In this document: positions 1-7,880 of the stretch, piece by piece
How the letters are laid out: each line of letters starts with the position of its first letter
Numbering within the stretch: position 1 is the first letter of the stretch
Virus record (IMG/VR): IMGVR_UViG_3300029811_000124
Location: 1-53,502 of that record
Reading direction: 5' to 3' (one strand)
Origin: a virus
DNA: 53,502 nucleotides
Translations under genes and position numbers: made by a program
Notes under the pieces: model-generated
What the model saw: the letters and a program-made list of their open reading frames with translations, nothing else
Told to the model about the DNA's origin: nothing
Databases searched by the model: none

Positions 1-26
1 CACTTCCTCCAATTAATATTAATCAT
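1..26 (-). CDS. Start of a gene running off the left edge
   Basis: An ATG at 24-26 is preceded by AGGAGAG eight bases upstream and opens a frame (MININWRK) that leaves the window. It overlaps the stop of the preceding small gene. Only eight codons are visible, so no function can be assigned. Confidence 0.4.
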
Positions 27-177
27 AAATATCTCTCCTAAAATATCTTTTTTGTTTGGGAGGAGATAAATAAATAACTCTTTTTCCCAAATTTTCTATT
101 TCATCAATTATCTCATTTATTTTTTCTGCTATTTTTTCCAGTTTAGTTTTATTTTCACTTGTAAGTTTTTCTATCAT
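19..177 (-). CDS. Small helical protein, 52 aa
   Basis: The start is an ATG behind GGAGGAAGTAAA and it overlaps the stop of the aminotransferase gene by four bases (ATGA). The N-terminal 33 residues are charged and probably coiled coil (MIEKLTSENKTKLEKIAEKI); the C-terminus is basic. I do not recognise the family. Coupling to the aminotransferase is inferred from the overlap. Confidence 0.6.
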   Translation of the reverse strand: MIEKLTSENKTKLEKIAEKINEIIDEIENLGKRVIYLSPPKQKRYFRRDIYD

Positions 178-1367
178 TTTACTTCCTCCAATATTTTTAA
201 TCCTTTTTTTAGATCATCCTTAGATATTATCAAAGGAGGGGCTATCTTTATTGATTCTCTTCCTGTTTTGATTAATAATAAACCTTTTTCCATAGCTTTA
301 TAACACACTTTGGTGGCATACTCTTCACTTTCAGTTACTATTCCTGCCAATAACCCTTTGCCATTTATTTCACAATTTGGAAATATTTCTTTTAATCTTT
401 TATGTAATAAACAACCTTTAGATTTTACTGATGGTAATATTTTTAATATCTCTTTAAAGTTTGCCAATCCCACTGCACAACATAAAGGATTAGCTGAATG
501 AGTTGAAGACATACTTCCTTCTTCTGGTGTATCTAATATTTCCTTTCTACCTATAACTCCTGCCATTGGTAAACTGCTAGTAAATCCTTTACCTACACAA
601 ATTAAATCAGGCTCTATATCATAATGCATATAATTAAACAATTTACCTGTTCTTCCCATTCCTCCCTGTATTTCATCAAAACACACTAGAATATCATTTC
701 TTTTACACCATTTAATCAAATCTTGTATATATTTATTAGGATAAAATCTAGCACTCCAACCTTGATATGTTTCTATTATGATTCCTGCAATATCTTGAGC
801 ACTATAAAATAATTCATTGGGGTTAAATTCATCTCCATTATTTGGGAAATTTAACCAACAAATTTCAGGCATATCTTTCCCAAATGCCCATCTATTATTT
901 TTTCCTTTTCCCTTTAATTGTTCAGCTAACATAGTTCTACCATGCATTGCTCCTTCAAAGGAAATAATAAACCTTTTACCTCTATGAAAGTTTTTCATTC
1001 CATACATTTTCATCATTTTAACTGCCGCTTCTGTAGCCTCCGTTCCAGAAGATACTAAAAAAGCTTTTTCACAAAAAGAAGGAGTATTTTCAATTAAATA
1101 TTTAAGGAATTTAGCTTTAATTTCTGTATTAAAAGTATAGGAGTGTAATAACCAATCATCACATTGTTTTTTTATCGCTTCTATTATTTTAGGGTTGGAA
1201 TGTCCGATATTTGTGACAGCAATTCCAGAAGTGAAATCCAGATACTTTTTTCCTTGTAAACCATATACATAGCTACCGTTGGCAGAATTCCACACTACAG
1301 GAAGATTATTACGCATACTACGTGCCTCAAACCTGTATATTGCACCAATTACTTCTTTTTCTGTCAT
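174..1367 (-). CDS. Class III PLP-dependent aminotransferase
   Basis: This 397-residue protein has the fold-type I class III landmarks: SSGTEATEAAVKM near the N-terminus for phosphate binding, FDEIQGGMGRTGKLF for cofactor contact, and VGKGFTSSLPMAGV carrying the PLP lysine. The family (acetylornithine, GABA and glutamate-semialdehyde aminotransferases) moves amino groups onto aldehydes or ketones, or shifts them within a molecule. The substrate cannot be told from sequence. I chose the ATG at 1367 because GGAGA lies eight bases upstream; the frame stays open to 1499, but that stretch overlaps the next gene. Its neighbours are glycosyltransferase-like, so amino-sugar or glycan modification is possible, but this is inference. 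Confidence 0.85.
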   Translation of the reverse strand: MTEKEVIGAIYRFEARSMRNNLPVVWNSANGSYVYGLQGKKYLDFTSGIAVTNIGHSNPKIIEAIKKQCDDWLLHSYTFNTEIKAKFLKYLIENTPSFCEKAFLVSSGTEATEAAVKMMKMYGMKNFHRGKRFIISFEGAMHGRTMLAEQLKGKGKNNRWAFGKDMPEICWLNFPNNGDEFNPNELFYSAQDIAGIIIETYQGWSARFYPNKYIQDLIKWCKRNDILVCFDEIQGGMGRTGKLFNYMHYDIEPDLICVGKGFTSSLPMAGVIGRKEILDTPEEGSMSSTHSANPLCCAVGLANFKEILKILPSVKSKGCLLHKRLKEIFPNCEINGKGLLAGIVTESEEYATKVCYKAMEKGLLLIKTGRESIKIAPPLIISKDDLKKGLKILEEVK

Positions 1368-1383
1368 TTTTATTTTCTCCATT

Positions 1384-1605
1384 TTAAACTTCTTGATTTT
1401 CATATTCACAATAAAATCCTTGTTCCAGTTTATTACTGTTCCCGTTATAATACATACAATATTCTCTACAAAAAAAGAAATCAACTTTTGGATGTTCACC
1501 TTTAATAATCATTGGACAATTGAATATTTGATTAAATGGAATACCTATTACTTTTTTCATTTTACGTGTCCTACTTTTATCTTGATCACTCCATTTTTCT
1601 GTCAT
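1384..1605 (-). CDS. Small Cys-containing protein, 73 aa
   Basis: The ATG at 1605 has GGGGGA at good spacing; upstream in-frame ATGs at 1611 and 1620 are alternatives, the former overlapping the previous stop as ATGA. The protein is basic at the N-terminus and has scattered cysteines (CP, CREYC, YC) that might bind metal. No family recognised. Confidence 0.6.
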   Translation of the reverse strand: MTEKWSDQDKSRTRKMKKVIGIPFNQIFNCPMIIKGEHPKVDFFFCREYCMYYNGNSNKLEQGFYCEYENQEV

Positions 1606-1607
1606 TT

Positions 1608-1811
1608 TCATTTCCCCCATTTAACTCTATCCCAAGCGAGCTCATGAAAATAATAGCAAATGGTTTCCACTATTTCTATTGCCACACCTATTATTCCTGC
1701 TTGTTCTACAGAAACTTTATATCCAAGCAAATGACCTGCTATATAAACAATAATACTATGAACAAAGAGGTCGATGATGAGGTAGGTTAACGTTTTTACA
1801 ACAGTTCTCAT
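1608..1811 (-). CDS. DUF2061-like small membrane protein
   Basis: The 67-residue product has two hydrophobic segments (about residues 5-27 and 37-53) and ends in YYFHELAWDRVKWG, which closely resembles the C-terminal signature of DUF2061 membrane proteins. It probably sits in the inner membrane. Function of the family is unknown. The stop overlaps a possible start of the next gene. Confidence 0.7.
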   Translation of the reverse strand: MRTVVKTLTYLIIDLFVHSIIVYIAGHLLGYKVSVEQAGIIGVAIEIVETICYYFHELAWDRVKWGK

Positions 1812-1818
1812 TTTAAAT

Positions 1819-1986
1819 TTATTCCATTGTAATAGTCAAATTACACGCTACAGCCCACATAATTCCAAATAAAAACATTAATGAAAGTAAAATTTGTTTG
1901 GTAATTACAAAAGTTATTATAGCTGGAATCATTCCACAAATAAATGCTATTTTAAATCCTTTTAAACCTCTTTTATATTCTTCCAT
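1819..1986 (-). CDS. Small two-helix membrane protein, 55 aa
   Basis: Starts with ATG behind GGAGATAAAA. MEEYKRGLKGFK is followed by two hydrophobic stretches (IAFICGMIPAIITFVI and ILLSLMFLFGIMWAVAC). Length and layout suit a holin-like or accessory membrane peptide, but no family is recognised. Confidence 0.65.
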   Translation of the reverse strand: MEEYKRGLKGFKIAFICGMIPAIITFVITKQILLSLMFLFGIMWAVACNLTITME

Positions 1987-1988
1987 TT

Positions 1989-2111
1989 TTATCTCCAAAT
2001 TTTAGGTTGACCAAAAGCTCCTTTGGTTATAGGTTTTTTCTTTTTTACATTAAAAAATTTCTTATATTTTCTTCTTTCCATCCAAGATATCCATTGTTTA
2101 AACATATTCAT
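1989..2111 (-). CDS. Small basic protein, 40 aa
   Basis: ATG behind a strong GAGGAG site. The product is highly basic with tryptophans (MNMFKQWISWMERRKYKKFF), ending QPKIWR. It fits exactly between its neighbours, which supports expression. Function unknown; nucleic-acid or membrane contact is possible. Confidence 0.55.
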   Translation of the reverse strand: MNMFKQWISWMERRKYKKFFNVKKKKPITKGAFGQPKIWR

Positions 2112-2123
2112 AATATTCACTCC

Positions 2124-2954
2124 TCACTTCCAGTTTATTTCAGCCTCACCCTTCGGACCCTGTGTTTTTGTTGTAATATCCTCTTTATCTTCAAAACTCT
2201 CTACTGTTTTTAATCTAGTTTTTGAAAGAGTAAATGGTTTTAATCTTGTTCCTGCTGGTCCATAACATCCATAACCTTCTTTAACCCAAGCATCTTCTAA
2301 TACCTGTCTATCAGCAACATAATATTGTCTCAACATACTCTTATGTTCTAATCCTATATGACACTCTCTATGATGTATATAAACATAAGCATCTCTAGCA
2401 GGTATAACAGTTCCTCCTACACCATAAACTCTCATAATTATATCATTTTCTCCTTGACCACTAATAAAGTTTCTATCATATCCTCCAAGTTCAAAAAATA
2501 ATTCTCTATTCATTAAAGCCATTGGAGCCATTATAGGAGTATCATTCCATTTACCAAAGAATCTATGTTGATGCCAAACATCTCTTCCATCTTCAATAGT
2601 ATGCATAGAAACTATAGCTTTTTTACTATTTGCGTCTTTATAATATTTATATGCTTTATCTAAATTCTTTTGAGGGAGTCCTATTGTTTTTAAACTGTAA
2701 GTGGCATCATCTGTTGACCATCCGCACAATAAGCCACTAGCATAGTTAGCGGAGATTTGGTAACATTGTGCCGGCTTACACGCAGCTTCAATATATTTAA
2801 ATTCTGGATATTTAGATAAATCAAAAGTTGGTTTATTTGGTCCAGCAAATATTACCTCATATGGTATTGTGTTATCCTTTAAAGAATCTAAAAATTTAAC
2901 CCAATCCTTTGGACGAGCTGCACTAGCGAACAAACTTACTAAAGGTTTCTCCAT
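2124..2954 (-). CDS. Glycosyltransferase-like protein (GT-A type)
   Basis: A 276-residue protein beginning MEKPLVSLFASAARPKDW, like the first strand of GT2-type nucleotide-sugar transferases. It has STDDATY at the DxD position and GGYDRNFISGQGENDIIMRV, matching the GGFDE..GGEDxDL acceptor/active-site region. I chose ATG 2954 because GGAGAAAAATAAAA precedes it; the frame is open further upstream. Phage enzymes of this kind commonly modify DNA bases or cell-surface glycans; which applies here is unknown. Confidence 0.7.
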   Translation of the reverse strand: MEKPLVSLFASAARPKDWVKFLDSLKDNTIPYEVIFAGPNKPTFDLSKYPEFKYIEAACKPAQCYQISANYASGLLCGWSTDDATYSLKTIGLPQKNLDKAYKYYKDANSKKAIVSMHTIEDGRDVWHQHRFFGKWNDTPIMAPMALMNRELFFELGGYDRNFISGQGENDIIMRVYGVGGTVIPARDAYVYIHHRECHIGLEHKSMLRQYYVADRQVLEDAWVKEGYGCYGPAGTRLKPFTLSKTRLKTVESFEDKEDITTKTQGPKGEAEINWK

Positions 2955-2956
2955 TT

Positions 2957-3157
2957 TTATTTTTCTCCTTTTTCTATTTTTTCCACTTTTTCCACTTTTT
3001 CTACTGTCAAAAATGCCCAACCTAAAGGTTGATTTCCAGCATACAAAGCTCCATTTTTCCAAGTTACTTTAAAAATACCTTCATTTGTTTTAACCATATC
3101 TCCAATTCTCACCTTTTTATCGTTATTGTCATATATAAAATAGTCTTCTGCTTTCAT
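2957..3157 (-). CDS. Small KOW/SH3-like protein with Val-Glu-Lys repeat tail
   Basis: The core VRIGDMVKTNEGIFKVTWK resembles the first strands of the small beta-barrel (KOW/SH3-like) proteins found in numbers at 38-50 kb. The C-terminus is a low-complexity repeat (VEKVEKVEKIEKGEK) matching a short DNA tandem repeat. It lacks the shared NPNNNIIIK tail. Its start overlaps the end of the next gene upstream by 29 bases. Confidence 0.55.
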   Translation of the reverse strand: MKAEDYFIYDNNDKKVRIGDMVKTNEGIFKVTWKNGALYAGNQPLGWAFLTVEKVEKVEKIEKGEK

Positions 3158-3473
3158 CTTTTTCTTGGTGTTTTTTGTTTTTTTTCTGTTTTTTTTCTGT
3201 TTTTTTTCTTATAAATCTTGCTCTAGCTATCTTTTTTCTATTAATTTTAGATTTCTCTTTATCTGTAATTCCTTCTTGTATATTTTTTTCATATCCTGAA
3301 TGTCCTTTTAATTTTTCCAATCTCTCTTGTTGTTCTTTTTGATATTCTTTATTCTTATTCCACAGTTCTTTAATTTTCTTTCTTTGAATTTCCTTCTTTC
3401 CTGCTCTCAATAGTTGAGTTGTTTTATTTTTAGCCTTTTTGTGTTCCGTTCTTCGTCTTTTACTGTGAGCCAT
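3129..3473 (-). CDS. Highly basic helical protein, 114 aa
   Basis: Starts MAHSKRRRTEHKKAK behind GGAGAATAA. Very rich in Lys, Arg, Glu and Gln, predicted helical or disordered, with a poly-Lys region encoded by T-rich repeats near 3178-3210. Nucleic-acid binding is plausible; no family recognised. Confidence 0.6.
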   Translation of the reverse strand: MAHSKRRRTEHKKAKNKTTQLLRAGKKEIQRKKIKELWNKNKEYQKEQQERLEKLKGHSGYEKNIQEGITDKEKSKINRKKIARARFIRKKTEKKQKKNKKHQEKDESRRLFYI

Positions 3474-3501
3474 ATTTATTCTCCTTCAATTGCTATACCT
3501 A

Positions 3502-3717
3502 TTATTCCTGATTTATAACTATATTTCTTTTTGAATGTTTACTATAGTATACCCCAAAATATTCTTTAATTTGATATAGTAAATCTCTCATAGATTCCAA
3601 GTCACTGAATTCATTTTCGCCTTCTGCTACTACAACAGAAGTTTCTTCTTCTGCTCCATTAAATTTACCTTTTAAAATATAACCATTTTCAACTCTTTCT
3701 ATTTCCAATTTCCACAT
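3502..3717 (-). CDS. Small conserved-looking protein, 71 aa
   Basis: Strong ribosome site (GAGGAGG). Begins MWKLEIERVENGYILKGKF, a beta-hairpin pattern, then an acidic middle and LRDLLYQIKEYFG-like helix. This layout is common in small phage proteins of unknown role. No function assigned. Confidence 0.65.
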   Translation of the reverse strand: MWKLEIERVENGYILKGKFNGAEEETSVVVAEGENEFSDLESMRDLLYQIKEYFGVYYSKHSKRNIVINQE

Positions 3718-3727
3718 TTTAACCTCC

Positions 3728-6079
3728 TCAGAACCTCCTAAAACCGCGAAAAGAAGAATCTTCCTTTAAATACAACTCTTTAGCTTGTTTTCTCATATAT
3801 CCTGCATGTTTGGAATAATAATTATTTATTAATTTGCAGTTAGCTTTATAAAGTAATTTGTTAGCCTGTTTCTTGCTAATATCTTCCATAAAATTAACGG
3901 ACATTAAATCGGAATTAATATGTTTTATGTAAAAGTCTTCACAATCCTTTATTAATCCTTTTTCTATTGCATAATAATATAATGGACATCCTGGGTATGG
4001 AGTACAAAATCGAATAGTCCTTAATTGGGCACAATCATCATATTTAAGTAGGAATTCTACATCTTTTTTTAAAGTTTCCTCTGTATCTCCTCTACTTCCC
4101 CACATAATATTGAGCCCGGAACTGATCTTCTCCTTTAAAGTTGCTTCAACTCCTTTTATTATTATATCAGTAGTAAGGGCTTTATTCATTAACTTCAACA
4201 CTTTATTATCCATAGCTTCTACACCATAGTTAATAAATATACAACCAGCTCTTTTCATTATTTTTAATACTTTTGGAGTTGCATAATTTAACCTACCATT
4301 ACAATGCCATTTAATGTTCAATTCAGATTTAATTATTGCTTCACAAAAACTTATAGTCCTTTGTTCGGAAGACATTAATAATTCATCAGAAAAATCTATA
4401 GCATTAATATTGAAAGCTTTTTTTAAATATCTTATTTCATCTAATATAGCTTCATGATTTCTAGGTCTAAACTTTTTGTCCATTCTAAAACAGAACGAGC
4501 AATTATGTACTAAAACTTGATTGGCAAAAAACCAATTGTATCCAGGAACTTCCATACAGTAAGTGTCTTCTTTTTTATCTAACCATTCTACTCTTACTAC
4601 TTTATGGTTGATTTCTTTTTTATTTTTCCTTCTTGTTTCTAACATTTTTCTAACAGTATCAGGATTTTTCATTGGATTATCATCTGATAACATTCTTTTT
4701 CTAGCACCTTCTGCTATATTTATATTTCCTATATTTGGGTGAGATATTTTTTTATATTTTTCTTTTAATGTTTCTCCCATTTTTTTAGCAATAGTTTTAT
4801 CTTTCATAGGATTTTTATTTTTCATCCTTTCCGAATGTCTTTTTTTATTTTTTTCAGACATAGGATGTCCCTTTAATATACCGTCTTCCCATAATTTTTT
4901 TATTCTTTTTCTTATATCTTTTAAATGATATTTTTTTGTATGCTCACTTTTTGTTGTAAGTTTTAAATTTAAAATTAGGTTATTTTCTTTGTTATGGTCA
5001 ATGTGATGTATACACTCATGTTTTTTCAGCTTTCTACCAATAAAACTTTCTATTATTAAAATGTGCTTTTTAATGCGTTGATATTTCCCAAATTTAATAT
5101 CAATATATCCATTAAATTTTTTGTATTTTATAGCTCTAACCCTTTGTTTAGTTTTTAAATATTGAGCTTCCATTTCCTTTTCTTTTGTTATTTTATGTTG
5201 ATTCCCTGTTTTAAAAGTCATAAATTTATGGTCTGGAGTGCAATCTATAAAAGAACCATCATCAAAATGCACTCTAACTAATTCAGCTTTTTCTCTAGTT
5301 AGTGAAATATTTTTTGCTTTAGCATAAATTAAATCTTTTGTTTTAGGATTTCTAGTTAAAACACTAACATTTTTACCTATTAAATCTTTAATTTTCTGTT
5401 GCCCCATTTCTAAAGTATCTATTAAAGTATCTCCTTGTAGGCAATTAAATTTACAACCTCTCCCGGAAAGAACCGGTAGCATGAAATCCTCAGAATTTAT
5501 GTGAACATATCTTTGTAATCTATAAAAATATATAGGAAATTTTTTATAAGCAGGCCAAGGTATACTATCTATATCTTTAATTAAAGGTCTATCTTCATTT
5601 ATAGTTACTTCATTTGTTATTGGATTCCTAAAAGCAATACCTTTAATATTATCAGGTTTACCATTATTAGATATTTCCTTTAATAATTCAACTACAGTTT
5701 CCTCACCTTCCGATCTCACAACAATATCCGCTTGCATTTTTTTAAGATAAAATTCTGGTTCGGGACTAGGTCCGTGTCCTCCTAATATATATATAGGTCT
5801 ATCTTTAGCTTCATTAATAGCTTTAGATATTTTTTTTAATTTTTGATATTGATAATATCCAGCTATTATATTTACTCCTATAACATCATAGTGACTTCTA
5901 TTGAGAAACCAAGTAATATGTTCATCTGGAGAATGATGTAAATCTTGAGTATAAATATCAACATGATATCCCTCCTTAATTAAAGTTCCAGCTATATAAG
6001 CTAGTCCTTGAGGGAAAGGAGGGATAAAATTGCCTGAATCATAAACCAAGAGCAATATCCTTGTTTTATTTAGCATCAT
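3728..6079 (-). CDS. B12-binding radical SAM enzyme interrupted by an intein
   Basis: Residues 1-175 form a cobalamin-binding-like Rossmann domain (PQGLAYIAGTLIKEGYHVDI, GGHGPSPEPEF). The radical SAM domain follows, with the cluster motif reading CKFN then, after the intein (residues 213-526), CSFC. Joining the exteins gives CKFNCSFC, the C-x3-C-x2-C motif that holds the 4Fe-4S cluster. The host protein is about 469 residues. Members of this family include methyltransferases and other radical enzymes for cofactors, glycans and lipids; the substrate is unknown. ATG 6079 overlaps the upstream gene by 14 bases. The enzyme can only be active after splicing. Confidence 0.88.
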   Translation of the reverse strand: MMLNKTRILLLVYDSGNFIPPFPQGLAYIAGTLIKEGYHVDIYTQDLHHSPDEHITWFLNRSHYDVIGVNIIAGYYQYQKLKKISKAINEAKDRPIYILGGHGPSPEPEFYLKKMQADIVVRSEGEETVVELLKEISNNGKPDNIKGIAFRNPITNEVTINEDRPLIKDIDSIPWPAYKKFPIYFYRLQRYVHINSEDFMLPVLSGRGCKFNCLQGDTLIDTLEMGQQKIKDLIGKNVSVLTRNPKTKDLIYAKAKNISLTREKAELVRVHFDDGSFIDCTPDHKFMTFKTGNQHKITKEKEMEAQYLKTKQRVRAIKYKKFNGYIDIKFGKYQRIKKHILIIESFIGRKLKKHECIHHIDHNKENNLILNLKLTTKSEHTKKYHLKDIRKRIKKLWEDGILKGHPMSEKNKKRHSERMKNKNPMKDKTIAKKMGETLKEKYKKISHPNIGNINIAEGARKRMLSDDNPMKNPDTVRKMLETRRKNKKEINHKVVRVEWLDKKEDTYCMEVPGYNWFFANQVLVHNCSFCFRMDKKFRPRNHEAILDEIRYLKKAFNINAIDFSDELLMSSEQRTISFCEAIIKSELNIKWHCNGRLNYATPKVLKIMKRAGCIFINYGVEAMDNKVLKLMNKALTTDIIIKGVEATLKEKISSGLNIMWGSRGDTEETLKKDVEFLLKYDDCAQLRTIRFCTPYPGCPLYYYAIEKGLIKDCEDFYIKHINSDLMSVNFMEDISKKQANKLLYKANCKLINNYYSKHAGYMRKQAKELYLKEDSSFRGFRRF
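4502..5443 (-). mobile_element. Intein with HNH homing endonuclease, in radical SAM gene
   Basis: The 314-residue element starts with Cys (CLQGDTLIDT) and ends VLVHN, followed by Cys as first C-extein residue, a canonical class 1 splice layout. A block B-like DCTPDHKFMT follows. The middle contains an HNH endonuclease (HECIHHIDHNKENN...) and repeated NPMKD/SEEK-type basic modules similar to NUMOD DNA-binding repeats. Boundaries were set by the codons for Cys at 5441-5443 and Asn at 4502-4504. Confidence 0.88.
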
Positions 6080-6644
6080 TATAATCTTTGTTCATTTCAG
6101 ATTCTGATATTGTTCTATTTTTATTTTTAATTCTTTGAGATAAACTTGGAGAAACTACTCTATTTTTACTTTTTGCCTTTTCAACTATCTTTTGTTTTGT
6201 TTTAGCTACATTAGATATTTTAATTTTAGGTCTTTTTCCTTTACTATCTCCCAATTTCTCTACTAATTTAATTAAATTACCATCAAAATCTTTACAGAAA
6301 CAAATTTTAAATTCTCCAGTTTCATCTACTGTTGGTTCTGAAATAAACCTCACCTTAGATTCTAAAAGAGATGTATAAACATCATCAATATTATTTACAC
6401 TAAAAGCTATATGATTCCATTTACCCTTTTCAAAATCTCTAGGCATAACATAAAGCTCAATTATAATATTACCTTTACCTACTTTTATATAATTAAGATT
6501 TTTTATTTTTAAAACTTTATTGGAAAAATTCTCATTTGCCATCCCTTTTTCCATAACCTTAAATCCCAATATATTACAATAAAAATCTAGAGCTTTCTTT
6601 TCATTTTTAACACTCAATCCAACTTGTACTATTTCTTTAAACAT
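6066..6644 (-). CDS. Glyoxalase/VOC-fold protein
   Basis: The first ~130 residues follow the vicinal-oxygen-chelate pattern: VGLSVKNEKKALDFYCNILGF, then WNHIAFSVNNIDDVYTSL and CFCKDFDGNLIKLVEKLG. The usual metal positions correspond to Glu/His pairs in these segments. A basic, probably disordered tail of about 60 residues follows. The family includes lyases, dioxygenases and resistance proteins; the substrate is unknown. The start has a perfect GGAGG site. Confidence 0.8.
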   Translation of the reverse strand: MFKEIVQVGLSVKNEKKALDFYCNILGFKVMEKGMANENFSNKVLKIKNLNYIKVGKGNIIIELYVMPRDFEKGKWNHIAFSVNNIDDVYTSLLESKVRFISEPTVDETGEFKICFCKDFDGNLIKLVEKLGDSKGKRPKIKISNVAKTKQKIVEKAKSKNRVVSPSLSQRIKNKNRTISESEMNKDYNDAK

Positions 6645-6672
6645 TATTTACCTCCTGTTTTCCTTTGTTTTT

Positions 6673-6837
6673 TTACTTTAAAAACCTATTTCCATAAAAA
6701 ACAATAAAATTAGCTGTACTAAATAAAATATTAATAAGACCTTGATGATGTTTACCTAATATTAGACAACATATTCCTGCCACTAAAAACGTTCCACATG
6801 CCAGTGGTTGACATATATCTAGTATTAATTTAACCAT
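6673..6837 (-). CDS. Small membrane protein, 54 aa
   Basis: ATG 6837 has GGAGAAGAAT upstream; an upstream in-frame ATG at 6858 lacks one. Two hydrophobic segments flank KHHQG (CGTFLVAGICCLILG and LINILFSTANFIVFYG). Function unknown. The copy-1 repeat lies in its leader. Confidence 0.6.
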   Translation of the reverse strand: MVKLILDICQPLACGTFLVAGICCLILGKHHQGLINILFSTANFIVFYGNRFLK

Positions 6838-6861
6838 ATTCTTCTCCTTTTTTAGCATCAG

Positions 6862-6937
6862 TTACCAGAATAGTGTTTAAGAGTATCCACGGAATACTCT
6901 TAAATAGCACGAGGATAGGTCTAGAATCGATTTTAGT
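6862..6937. repeat. Dispersed inverted repeat, copy 1
   Basis: Block A (6862-6880, 19 nt, TTACCAGAATAGTGTTTAA) and block B (6908-6937, 30 nt, starting CACGAGGATAGGTC) recur exactly, in opposite orientation, at 46016-46034 and 45983-46012. In copy 1 the blocks are separated by 27 bases, of which about 24 form an extra hairpin (TTAAGAGTAT paired with ATACTCTTAA). A second perfect hairpin (CGATTTTA/TAAAATCG) lies at 6928-6947. The whole gap 6838-6998 has no gene. Confidence 0.85.
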
Positions 6938-6998
6938 AGTAAAATCGTATATCTCCACTTATAAAAGGAAACTACGCTTAAAACGCATCCTAAGAACA

Positions 6999-7448
6999 TT
7001 AAATTGTATTTCGATAATCTCTTATCTTAATGTAAGATTCATAGTAAAGTATATCTGTCTTTTTCAATTTCTTTATATAACCTCTCTTAACCATTCTATC
7101 AATCATAGTTTTATACAGTTTTGGGTAATGTTTTTTCATCATTTTAACAGAGAATTTTTCAGCTTGATATTCACTTTCTATTTTTTGTTTATCTGTTCTA
7201 TAAGGTAATTTGTTGAGGAAATGTCCTAATTCATGAAAAAGGGTATTAATTAAATTAAAATCTTCTAATTGCCCCAACCTTCTAGAATGATATACTAAAC
7301 AAATGTTTTCGTTATCCCATTCGCTTAAAGAAACCGCACAATCACATCTATTGTCTTTAAGTATAGGTATACTTTTAGCAAGATTTAATCTTCCTACCCA
7401 ATAGTGAAATAATCTGATAAATTGTGTGGCTTTAGTTTCTTTTTTCAT
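6999..7448 (-). CDS. ImmA/IrrE-like zinc metallopeptidase
   Basis: HELGH at residues 72-76 with a downstream Glu in ESEYQAEKFS gives the HExxH-E zinc site of the ImmA/IrrE (M78-type) family. Full length about 149 residues. Relatives cleave phage or host repressors, or act in toxin-antitoxin and stress switches. Here the target is unknown. ATG overlaps the previous stop (ATGA). Downstream lies the repeat-bearing intergenic gap. Confidence 0.8.
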   Translation of the reverse strand: MKKETKATQFIRLFHYWVGRLNLAKSIPILKDNRCDCAVSLSEWDNENICLVYHSRRLGQLEDFNLINTLFHELGHFLNKLPYRTDKQKIESEYQAEKFSVKMMKKHYPKLYKTMIDRMVKRGYIKKLKKTDILYYESYIKIRDYRNTI

Positions 7449-7615
7449 TTGCTATCTAATGCCTTTCCACAAAAATCACATATCAATCTTTGTCCATCAA
7501 AATGACCTGGAGCCCACATATAATCCATCCACTCTGAAGTAGGGTGGTTACAGTATTCTTGTAATTTTTCTATTTCTCTTTTATGTCTATTCCTCATTTC
7601 TTCAATGTTTTCCAT
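7445..7615 (-). CDS. Small zinc-binding-like protein, 56 aa
   Basis: Starts MENIEEMRNRHKREIEK. A C..H pair near the middle and CDFCGKAL near the end suggest a zinc ribbon. It overlaps the metallopeptidase start by four bases (ATGA), implying coupled translation. No family recognised. Confidence 0.65.
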   Translation of the reverse strand: MENIEEMRNRHKREIEKLQEYCNHPTSEWMDYMWAPGHFDGQRLICDFCGKALDSK

Positions 7616-7616
7616 A

Positions 7617-7880
7617 TTATATCACCTCTATTACTATTTTACCTTTACGAGCTTTAATTTTAATTTTTGAGCCTTTTATATAATCATACATTAATTTTGT
7701 CAAATTATGATTGTCTAGAATTAATCCTAATTCTTCATTCAAAAGATCATCCCAATTACAAGTATAAGTATCTTCAAATTCTTCATCCCAAATTTCTCCA
7801 GTTCCAAGAATTGGTGATATTATGTTATCTTTTTGTTGGATTCCTCTTTCCATTCCTTTATTACCATCTACATTAGTCAT
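7617..7880 (-). CDS. Small acidic protein, 87 aa
   Basis: Behind TAGGAGAAAG. Acidic centre (EIWDEEFEDTYTCNWDD) and a beta-rich, basic end (SKIKIKARKGKIVIEVI). No family recognised. Confidence 0.6.
   Translation of the reverse strand: MTNVDGNKGMERGIQQKDNIISPILGTGEIWDEEFEDTYTCNWDDLLNEELGLILDNHNLTKLMYDYIKGSKIKIKARKGKIVIEVI

Noticed and set aside
1279-1647. Plus-strand frames (also 17728-18144, 19620-20036, 52573-52917 and others)
   Set aside because: They lie opposite well-supported minus-strand genes, lack ribosome sites and give low-complexity, Phe/Ser/Leu-rich products typical of antisense translation of AT-rich genes.
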